Of a DNA stretch of 19,889 nt, positions 14,542-19,889 are shown in pieces (the stretch's first letter is position 1; each line of letters opens with the position of its first letter). This stretch comes from an uncultured Bacteroidales bacterium (GTDB taxonomy: Bacteria > Bacteroidota > Bacteroidia > Bacteroidales > Bacteroidaceae). Made by a program: the position numbers and the translations under genes. The DNA is taken from assembly GCA_902803195.1 (NCBI GenBank), contig CADCOX010000109.1:1-19889 (forward strand). Direction: 5' to 3'. The notes under the pieces are model-generated. The model searched no databases. It had not been told where the DNA came from and saw only the letters and a list, made by a program, of their open reading frames with translations.

Positions 14542-14562
14542 CGCCGAAAAACATACTACGTT

Positions 14563-15588
14563 ATGACCAAGACAAGACTTCTTTTCATTGCCAACCCCAT
14601 CTCGGGGACACGCGATAAGGGACCTATCATACAATCTTTGCCTCAGTTTCTCGATGAGGATCGATTCGAATGGCATGTCGAATGGACCGACCACCGCGGT
14701 CATGCGGCCGAACTAGCCGAGCAGGCCTCCAAGAATGATGTTGATGTTTGCGTGGCTATAGGTGGCGACGGTACGGTCAACGAGGTCGCCCGTTCACTTT
14801 GCCACAAGCAGACGGCTTTGGCTATCATTCCTACAGGTAGCGGCAACGGATTGGCTCGTCACCTGTGCATCCCCATGGATCCTGATGGCGCACTGCGCGT
14901 GCTCTCCCGTTGCGACATCAAGCCGCTCGACTACGGGCTCATCAACGACATCCCCTTTTTCTGTACCTGCGGGATGGGCTTTGACGCTTTCATCAGCGAG
15001 AAATTTGCGGGTAGCGGAAAGCGCGGACTCCGAACCTATGTTGAGAATACCTTGCGTGGTGGCCTCTCCTACGAACCGGAGACCTATGAGATTGAGATTG
15101 ATGGACAGACCGAACACTACAAGGCATTTCTCATCGCCTGTGGCAACGCCTCGCAATATGGCAACAATTTCTATATCGCTCCGCAGGCATCGATGAGCGA
15201 TGGTTTACTCGACGTGACCATCATCGAACCGCTCAACATGCTGAATGCGCCACAAGTGGTGATGCAGATGCTCAACAAGACGCTTGATTCCAACTCACAC
15301 GTCCGCACGATCCAATGCCAATCGCTACATGTCCATCGCTCGCAGGCAGGTGTAATCCACTACGATGGCGAACCAGCCGAAGCAGGCGAGGACATCGACA
15401 TCCACCTTGTACCAAAGGGGCTACGCGTTGTCGTTAACGAAGAAGCCGACAAGTCGCAAGGCCCGTTCGTGCATGCCATTCAAGAACTCTACGATCAAGT
15501 GACGGCCGACATCAAGTCGCAGCAGCGGAAGCTTTTGGCCATTAACAAGAATCTGCTTAGTCGCATCCTTCAACGCGACCAGTCGTGA
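14563..15588 (+). CDS. Lipid kinase, diacylglycerol/sphingosine kinase catalytic fold
   Basis: ATP-dependent lipid kinase of 341 residues, YegS/DgkB/BmrU type. The N-terminal nucleotide-binding lobe shows LLFIANPISG (6-15), GGDGTVNEVARSL (67-79) and PTGSGNGLARHL (90-101), the diagnostic DAGK_cat motifs. The C-terminal beta-sandwich lobe contains CGMGFDAFISEKFAGSGKRG, FLIACGNASQYGNNFYIAP and VIHYDGEPAEAG. The final 35 residues (VHAIQELYDQVTADIK...) form a charged helical tail. The same fold covers diacylglycerol, phosphatidylglycerol, sphingosine and ceramide kinases. Its divergent position next to serine palmitoyltransferase suggests a sphingoid substrate, an inference only. Start ATG 14563 fits the promoter. 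It is followed by ygiQ after 40 bases on the same strand. Confidence 0.9.
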   Translation: MTKTRLLFIANPISGTRDKGPIIQSLPQFLDEDRFEWHVEWTDHRGHAAELAEQASKNDVDVCVAIGGDGTVNEVARSLCHKQTALAIIPTGSGNGLARHLCIPMDPDGALRVLSRCDIKPLDYGLINDIPFFCTCGMGFDAFISEKFAGSGKRGLRTYVENTLRGGLSYEPETYEIEIDGQTEHYKAFLIACGNASQYGNNFYIAPQASMSDGLLDVTIIEPLNMLNAPQVVMQMLNKTLDSNSHVRTIQCQSLHVHRSQAGVIHYDGEPAEAGEDIDIHLVPKGLRVVVNEEADKSQGPFVHAIQELYDQVTADIKSQQRKLLAINKNLLSRILQRDQS

Positions 15589-15593
15589 ATCCC

Positions 15594-15632
15594 ATGAACG
15601 GCACTACGGAAAGGCTCTATCTCTCCCTATGA
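15594..15632 (+). other. 12-codon ORF bridging kinase and YgiQ genes (ATGA overlap)
   Basis: ATG 15594 lies 6 bases after the kinase stop and reads MNGTTERLYLSL; its TGA (15630-15632) overlaps the ygiQ start ATG at 15629 as ATGA. It could relay ribosomes from the kinase gene to ygiQ. No ribosome binding site or other support, so it may be chance. Confidence 0.25.
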
Positions 15633-17605
15633 CGTCCCCTACTCTATCCGATTTTTTGCCTACGACGCGCAAGGAGATGGCGCTACGTGGCTGGGAACAG
15701 GCTGATGTCATCCTGATCTCGGCCGATGCCTATGTGGACCATCCTTCGTTTGGGGCAGCCGTCATCGGACGCTTGCTGGAGGACGAAGGGCTTAGGGTAG
15801 CCATCATTCCACAACCCGACTGGCACGGCGACTTGCGTGACTTCCGTCGCTTGGGACGTCCACGCTTATGGTTTGGCATCGCTCCCGGATGTATGGATTC
15901 GATGGTGAACAAATACACAGCTGCACGCCGTCTGCGTTCCGAGGATGCCTACTCACCCGATGGCCGTCACGACCTACGACCCGAATACCCAACTATAGTC
16001 TACACGCAAGCCGTCAAACGGCTCTTTCCAGATGTGCCCGTCGTACTGGGTGGCATCGAAGCTTCGTTGCGACGACTTGCCCACTACGATTATTGGCAGG
16101 ACCGCCTGCGTCCAAGCATCCTCGTGGATAGCGGCGCCGACGTCATCCTCTATGGTATGGGCGAGCAGCCCACGCTGGAGCTGGTTCGTCGTTCGCTCGA
16201 ACTGGTGGAGAGCTACGACCCAGACCTTGCTTACGACGATGAAGGTAACGCCCTGCTCACGGCGACAACACTTCGACGCGCCATCAACGGAACTGCCCAA
16301 AACGGGCCCTTGCGTCAATCCGTAACGCTGCATGATAGCGTGGACGACATCCCCTTTGGCATACGCGAAGAGGACATCGTGCTGCATAGCTATGCCGATT
16401 GCCTCAACCAACCGCGACTGCATGCCGAAAACTTCCATCATATCGAAACCCAAAGCAATAGCGACGAAGCTGCACGACTGATTCAAGCGACGGGCGAGCG
16501 TTGGGTGGTTGTCAACCCGCCTTATGCGCCGATGACTACCGAACAACTCGACCACTCGTTCGACCTCCCTTACACTCGCCTTCCGCATCCTCGCTATGAA
16601 GGCAAGCGCATACCCGCCTACGATATGATTCGGTTCTCAGTCTGCTTGCATCGGGGTTGTTTCGGCGGTTGCGCGTTCTGTACCATCTCGGCACATCAAG
16701 GCAAGCACATCATGAGCCGGTCGCGCGAGAGCATTCTCCGTGAAGTGGAAGCCGTAGCGCAACTGCCTGGCTTTCGCGGTAACCTCTCCGACCTCGGCGG
16801 TCCGTCGGCTAACATGTACGCCATGAGGGGTAAGAACCTCAAGGCTTGTGCTAAATGCCATAGGCCCTCGTGCATACATCCACAGGTTTGTCCCAACCTC
16901 AACGGCGACCACCGCCCCTTGCTCGACATCTATCGTGCCGTAGATGCCTTGCCCTTCATCAAACGAAGTTTCATCGGGAGCGGCGTTCGCTACGACCTAC
17001 TGCTTCACGACTGGAAGAACGAAAACCTCAATCGAGCTGCGGCCGAATACACGCGCGAGCTTATCACGCGGCACGTGAGTGGGCGCCTGAAGGTTGCACC
17101 TGAGCACACGTCCGACCGCGTTCTCCAGTTGATGCGCAAGCCTTCGTTTCGCCTCTTCCACACGTTCAAACGACTTTTCGACCAGATTAACCAGAAGGCT
17201 GGGCTCCGACAACAGATTATCCCCTACTTCATCAGTTCACATCCAGGTTGCCGAGCCGAAGATATGGCCGAACTCGCGATTGAGACGAAGCAGATGGACT
17301 TCCACCTCGAACAGGTGCAAGACTTCACGCCTACCCCTATGACCACGGCAACTACCATGTGGGCAACGGGTTACGACCCCGATACGCTTCAACCTGTTTT
17401 CGTTGCTCGCACGCCAGCCGAGAAGCAAGCTCAACGCATGTTCTTCTTCTGGTACAAACCCGAGGAACGGCGGCGCATCGAGACGGAACTGCGTCGCATG
17501 GGACGGCCCGACCTGCTTGAACGGCTCTTCGACATTAAACCTACGGCCACATTAGCTGTCAAAAGCAATAACAAACCTCCACATCATAAGAACAAACGCA
17601 GATGA
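15629..17605 (+). CDS. ygiQ: YgiQ-family radical SAM protein
   Basis: Cytoplasmic Fe-S radical SAM enzyme of 658 residues; the reaction of the family is not established. The N-terminal YgiQ domain is recognisable (LPTTRKEMALRGWEQADVIL, SADAYVDHPSFGAAVIGRLL, GGIEASLRRLAHYDYW). The radical SAM cluster motif CxxxCxxC is at Cys344, Cys348 and Cys351 (GCFGGCAFC), with an extra Cys339 just before. A second cysteine set, Cys407, Cys410, Cys415 and Cys421 (CAKCHRPSCIHPQVC), may bind an auxiliary cluster or zinc. The C-terminal part contains VAPEHTSDRVL and QDFTPTPMTTATTMWATG, also typical. A lysine/histidine-rich tail (NNKPPHHKNKRR) ends the chain. The stop overlaps the next start by four bases (ATGA). 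Confidence 0.94.
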   Translation: MTSPTLSDFLPTTRKEMALRGWEQADVILISADAYVDHPSFGAAVIGRLLEDEGLRVAIIPQPDWHGDLRDFRRLGRPRLWFGIAPGCMDSMVNKYTAARRLRSEDAYSPDGRHDLRPEYPTIVYTQAVKRLFPDVPVVLGGIEASLRRLAHYDYWQDRLRPSILVDSGADVILYGMGEQPTLELVRRSLELVESYDPDLAYDDEGNALLTATTLRRAINGTAQNGPLRQSVTLHDSVDDIPFGIREEDIVLHSYADCLNQPRLHAENFHHIETQSNSDEAARLIQATGERWVVVNPPYAPMTTEQLDHSFDLPYTRLPHPRYEGKRIPAYDMIRFSVCLHRGCFGGCAFCTISAHQGKHIMSRSRESILREVEAVAQLPGFRGNLSDLGGPSANMYAMRGKNLKACAKCHRPSCIHPQVCPNLNGDHRPLLDIYRAVDALPFIKRSFIGSGVRYDLLLHDWKNENLNRAAAEYTRELITRHVSGRLKVAPEHTSDRVLQLMRKPSFRLFHTFKRLFDQINQKAGLRQQIIPYFISSHPGCRAEDMAELAIETKQMDFHLEQVQDFTPTPMTTATTMWATGYDPDTLQPVFVARTPAEKQAQRMFFFWYKPEERRRIETELRRMGRPDLLERLFDIKPTATLAVKSNNKPPHHKNKRR

Positions 17606-18024
17606 AAAGACTCGTGATTACCCTATTCTCGGCTGTGCTGCTGTTCACGCTCAGCTTGCCTGTTCATGCGCAATCCAAATTAGAGAAGCGTTATGCCTAC
17701 ACCCTCAAGCAACTCAGATTGGACAAGGCTACCGAAGCCAAATTCGCGCCAATCCTCAAAGCTTATCTGACCGAAAGGAAAGAAGCCGGCGACATCTACG
17801 ACGACCTGAAGAAGAAGTTCAAAGCCGCCGAGAAAGCCGGAACGCTAACCGACGCTCAAGCCACGCAACTACTGAATGCCAAGTTAGACAGCGAAGGCAA
17901 GGAATTGATTGTCATGAGGAAATACCTTGGTGAGTTCAAGAAAGTTTTGCCTCCCAAGAAAATCTACTACGCCTTCGACTACGCTAACGATAAAATCGCC
18001 AAGATCGACGGCAAAGAGGAGTAA
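17602..18024 (+). CDS. Small helical periplasmic protein, Spy/CpxP-like
   Basis: 140 residues with a signal peptide: MKRL, hydrophobic VITLFSAVLLFTLSLP, then VHA|Q with predicted cleavage after Ala23. The mature protein is almost wholly helical and lysine-rich (LEKRYAYTLKQLRLDKATEAKFAPILKAYLTE as one charged stretch), with an LTDAQATQLL segment and EFKKVLPPKKIYYAF near the end. The order (LxxQ-type helix, long charged helix, KVLPPKK-hydrophobic) recalls Bacteroidetes Spy/CpxP-like periplasmic proteins, which are chaperones or stress sensors; the likeness is by pattern only. It starts inside the ygiQ stop codon (ATGA), so translation is coupled, and it is the last gene of the unit, followed by a terminator. 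Why it is paired with ygiQ is unclear. Confidence 0.75.
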   Translation: MKRLVITLFSAVLLFTLSLPVHAQSKLEKRYAYTLKQLRLDKATEAKFAPILKAYLTERKEAGDIYDDLKKKFKAAEKAGTLTDAQATQLLNAKLDSEGKELIVMRKYLGEFKKVLPPKKIYYAFDYANDKIAKIDGKEE

Positions 18025-18059
18025 GGAGAAGAAATACTCATCTCTATCTCCCCATTTTT
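18025..18059 (+). terminator. Probable terminator of the kinase-ygiQ-periplasmic protein unit
   Basis: GGAGA (18025-18029) pairs with TCTCC (18047-18051), with possible inner AGA/TCT pairs, followed shortly by ATTTTTATT. It begins immediately after the stop codon. The stem is short, so the call is moderate; the larger inverted repeat just downstream (18061-18142) could back it up. Confidence 0.5.
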
Positions 18060-18060
18060 A

Positions 18061-18142
18061 TTAAGGAGTTAAGACGAATCCCTTGCTGCCAGAAACCTAA
18101 TGGAAATACGGCAATTATGATGGAATCGTCTTAACTCTTTAA
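18061..18142. repeat. Long imperfect inverted repeat (21-bp arms, 40-nt loop)
   Basis: Arm 18061-18081 (TTAAGGAGTTAAGACGAATCC) pairs with 18122-18142 with one mismatch and one G-U in plus-strand RNA; the inner 11 bp AGTTAAGACGA/TCGTCTTAACT are perfect. It sits between two convergent genes. The arms are built from the same TTAAGGAGTTAAG-like units, in opposite orientation, as the array that follows. A transcript from either strand would form a large hairpin. Origin (mobile, REP-like or expanded simple repeat) is unknown. Confidence 0.75.
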
Positions 18143-18223
18143 CTTCTTTATTCCTTACTTCCTAACTTCGAACTCCTTACTTCTTACTCCTTAACTTACA
18201 AACCCCTTAACTCCTTAACTTGC
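18130..18223. repeat. Degenerate tandem array of a TTAACTYC-like octamer
   Basis: About 11 imperfect units on the plus strand, for example CTTAACTC, TTTAACTT, CTTACTTC, CTAACTTC, CTTAACTT and CTTAACTC, almost free of G and of 7-8 bases each, interrupted by ACAAACCC near 18196-18206. It lies in the 3' region between the periplasmic protein gene and rarA and has no open frame. A further 6-bp stem ACTTGC/GCAAGT (18218-18223 with 18234-18239) closes it on the rarA side. Confidence 0.7.
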
Positions 18224-18255
18224 ATACTCATAAGCAAGTGTAGCTTGGAATCATC

Positions 18256-19527
18256 TCAGTCCTTAAATCGGTCGCCCCATAACTGGATCATGCGCTGGTG
18301 GAGTTTGTCCTCGGCAGGATTCGGTTGAGCGTGCCAGAAGCGTTGCGTGATGCCATCGGGTAGGAATTGCTGGTCTACGAAATGACCTTCGTAGTCATGG
18401 GCATATTTGTAGTCCTTGCCATATCCGAGTTCTTCCATCAAGCTTGTCGGAGCGTTGCGCAGGTGAAGGGGCACAGGTTGATTGCCCGTCTGCTTGACGA
18501 AGGCGAGCGCATCATTGATAGCCATATAAGCCGAATTGCTCTTAGGGGAAGTAGCCAGGTAGATAGTAGCTTCTGCCAAAGGGATACGTCCCTCGGGCCA
18601 ACCGATTTTCTGGACCGTATCGAAAGCCGCGTTTGCCAAGAGGAGCGCATTAGGATTGGCAAGCCCGATATCCTCGGACGCCGAAATGACCAATCTGCGC
18701 GCGATGAACGCCGGATCCTCACCACCTTCTATCATGCGGGCAAGCCAATAAATGGCGGCATCAGGATCGCTACCACGAATGCTCTTGATGAAGGCTGAGA
18801 TGATATCGTAGTGCATCTCGCCACCTTTGTCGTAAGCCAGCGGGTTCTGCTGCAAACGCTCGGCAACAAGACGGTCGGTAATCTCCACAGGGACATCGGC
18901 ACTACCCGTATCCGTGACCAATTCAAGAATGTTCAGCAGCTTTCGTGCATCGCCCCCACTATAGCGTAGGAGGGCATCGGTCTCCTTGACGGTAATCTGC
19001 TTCTGGCGCAACTCAACATCCTCGTGGAGCGCTCGGTCAAGTAGCGTGAGGAGATCCTCTTTCCCTAAAGGTTTCAAGACGTAGACGGCACAACGAGAGA
19101 GTAGCGGACGGATGACCTCGAAGGAGGGATTCTCCGTCGTAGCTCCGATGAGGGTGACGACGCCTTGCTCGACGGCTCCGAGAAGGGAGTCTTGCTGCGA
19201 CTTGGAGAAACGATGGATCTCGTCGATAAACAGAATCGGACTGTTCGACTGGAAGAAACGATTGCCTCGCGCACGCTCGATGACGTCGCGCACGTCCTTC
19301 ACGCCGCTCGTGACAGCCGAGAGCGTGTAGAATGGCGTCTCGAGTGTGTGGGCTATAATCTGGGCGAGTGTGGTCTTGCCCACTCCAGGAGGTCCCCAAA
19401 GGATGAAGGAACTGACGCGTCCGCTGTCAATCATTCGGCGTAACACGGCATCGGGGCCAACAAGGTGCTGCTGGCCAATATACCCCTCGAGGGTTGTGGG
19501 ACGCATGCGTTCGGCTAATGGTTTCAT
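18256..19527 (-). CDS. rarA: Replication-associated recombination protein A (RarA/MgsA) AAA+ ATPase
   Basis: Clamp-loader-like AAA+ ATPase acting at stalled replication forks, 423 residues, normal length. Walker A GPPGVGKT (45-52), Walker B LFIDEIH (99-105), sensor 1 in TTENPSFEV (130-138) and the arginine finger region LLSR (142-145) are all present. The C-terminal tetramerisation region shows DPDAAIYWLARMIEGGEDPAFIARRL in pieces, plus the late block GYGKDYKYAHDYEGHFV typical of RarA. Start ATG 19527 gives the canonical MKPLAERMRPTTLEGYIGQ. It has its own promoter (19549-19579), lies convergent with the unit ending at 18024, and I see no T-rich terminator right after its stop; the repeat island may serve that role. 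Confidence 0.96.
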   Translation of the reverse strand: MKPLAERMRPTTLEGYIGQQHLVGPDAVLRRMIDSGRVSSFILWGPPGVGKTTLAQIIAHTLETPFYTLSAVTSGVKDVRDVIERARGNRFFQSNSPILFIDEIHRFSKSQQDSLLGAVEQGVVTLIGATTENPSFEVIRPLLSRCAVYVLKPLGKEDLLTLLDRALHEDVELRQKQITVKETDALLRYSGGDARKLLNILELVTDTGSADVPVEITDRLVAERLQQNPLAYDKGGEMHYDIISAFIKSIRGSDPDAAIYWLARMIEGGEDPAFIARRLVISASEDIGLANPNALLLANAAFDTVQKIGWPEGRIPLAEATIYLATSPKSNSAYMAINDALAFVKQTGNQPVPLHLRNAPTSLMEELGYGKDYKYAHDYEGHFVDQQFLPDGITQRFWHAQPNPAEDKLHQRMIQLWGDRFKD

Positions 19528-19548
19528 CGTTTAATCTTTTTTGCCCGA

Positions 19549-19579
19549 CAAAGGTAGGATTATTCAACGAGAGTACAAA
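19549..19579 (-). promoter_or_regulatory. Consensus promoter of rarA
   Basis: Minus-strand TACCTTTG (19549-19556) with a perfect TTTG (19576-19579) 19 bp upstream, predicting a leader of about 18 nt. Confidence 0.75.
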
Positions 19580-19620
19580 ATCATATGGCGTTTTTCGTCA
19601 TCAATATGCCCAAAAGGCAC

Positions 19621-19675
19621 AAAAAAAGAGGTCAACACGCAAGTGCTAACCCCTTCATGATGTCCTTTGTGTTGA
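19621..19675 (-). terminator. Probable terminator of the tRNA-Leu unit
   Basis: Minus-strand TCAACAC (19669-19675) pairs with GTGTTGA (19632-19638), 7 bp across a long 30-nt interior, followed by CCTC and a run of seven T (19621-19627). The U run is strong but the loop is long, so the exact hairpin is uncertain. Confidence 0.5.
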
Positions 19676-19685
19676 ACAGCAATAG

Positions 19686-19769
19686 TGAAGAGGAGGAGAC
19701 TCGAACTCCCACGTCACAATTGACACTACCCCCTCAAAGTAGCGCGTCTACCAATTCCGCCACCTCTCC
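19686..19769 (-). tRNA. tRNA-Leu (anticodon GAG)
   Basis: 84-nt class II cloverleaf on the minus strand. Acceptor GGAGAGG/CCTCTTC with discriminator A; D arm GTGGCGGAATTGGTAGACGC; anticodon stem CTACT/GGTAG encloses loop TTGAGGG, giving anticodon GAG for CUC/CUU codons. The long variable arm (GTCAATTGTGAC) is characteristic of leucine tRNA. CCA is not encoded. It follows tRNA-Leu(CAG) by 38 bases. Confidence 0.94.
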
Positions 19770-19807
19770 ATCATTTTCATCTCGTTGGATATATTAAAAA
19801 GAATGAG

Positions 19808-19889
19808 TGCCCAGAACAGGACTCGAACCTGCACACCTCTCGGCACACGCACCTGAAACGTGCGCGTCTACCAATTCCGCCACCTGGGC
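19808..19889 (-). tRNA. tRNA-Leu (anticodon CAG), 5' end at the window edge
   Basis: 82-nt class II cloverleaf on the minus strand. Acceptor GCCCAGG/TCTGGGC with discriminator A; its first base is exactly the last base of the window, so the gene is complete but its promoter is outside. The anticodon stem CACGT/GCGTG encloses TTCAGGT, giving anticodon CAG for CUG codons. A long variable arm follows (TGCCGAGAGGTGTGC region). Likely co-transcribed with the tRNA-Leu at 19686. Confidence 0.93.

Noticed and set aside
14539..14562. Upstream TTG start for the lipid kinase
   Set aside because: The TTG lies inside the -7 promoter box and would not be transcribed.
15974..16588. Long minus-strand open frame (204 codons) inside ygiQ
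   Set aside because: It is a shadow of a well-supported gene in the opposite strand; no promoter box or recognisable domain. The same holds for the frames at 13751-14377, 11402-11782 and 317-826.
18130..18239. Possible CRISPR array in the repeat region
   Set aside because: Units are 7-8 bases, degenerate and without spacers; no cas genes nearby.

Overview
This window looks like ordinary chromosome from a Bacteroidales bacterium, most likely Prevotellaceae or a close relative. Four lines of evidence support this. Almost every transcription unit is preceded by the Bacteroidetes sigma-ABfr promoter, with a TAnnTTTG -7 box and often a TTTG-like -33 box 18-20 bp upstream. There is a GT3-type (eukaryote-like) glycogen synthase next to a short-form alpha-glucan phosphorylase. 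There is a serine palmitoyltransferase, the entry enzyme of Bacteroidetes sphingolipids. There is also a lipidated Omp85 protein of TamL type. I see no phage, IS element, CRISPR array, toxin-antitoxin pair or defence island, and no frameshifted gene. The genus is inference; the phylum-level call is solid.

Layout. Positions 1-3774 (minus) hold the glycogen operon: synthase, then phosphorylase, which runs off the left edge. A divergent promoter region (3775-3917) serves a small secreted protein of unknown function (3918-4346, plus). Next come a YrbG-type calcium/sodium antiporter (4469-5431, minus, with a clear terminator), a divergent 70-residue four-cysteine protein (5523-5735, plus) and a YycJ/WalJ-type metallo-beta-lactamase-fold hydrolase (5749-6555, minus). 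From 12220 down to 6697 lies a probable four-gene minus-strand operon: lepA, a Crp/Fnr regulator, a SpoU/TrmH rRNA methyltransferase and the TamL-like protein. A 66-residue winged-helix protein (12376-12576) has its own promoter and terminator. Two identical tRNA-Lys(CUU) genes follow as one promoter-to-terminator unit.

Positions 13196-14386 (minus) encode serine palmitoyltransferase. Facing away from it is a plus-strand unit of a diacylglycerol/sphingosine-kinase-fold lipid kinase, a YgiQ-type radical SAM protein and a small Spy/CpxP-like periplasmic protein (14563-18024). The convergent gap 18025-18255 contains a terminator, a long imperfect inverted repeat and a degenerate TTAACTYC array. 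The AAA+ ATPase RarA (18256-19527, minus) and two tRNA-Leu genes (GAG and CAG anticodons) end the window.

The longest gene-free stretch (12577-12880, about 300 bases) holds the winged-helix gene leader and promoter (12577-12709), about 130 bases in which I see only a 7-bp hairpin (12732-12748), and the tRNA-Lys terminator. The functional themes are carbon storage, translation and tRNA, outer-membrane biogenesis and sphingolipid synthesis. I do not see a convincing undescribed multi-gene system. The items most worth a second look are the repeat/hairpin island at 18061-18239, the divergent serine palmitoyltransferase/lipid-kinase pair, the four-cysteine small protein and the very short lepA leader.
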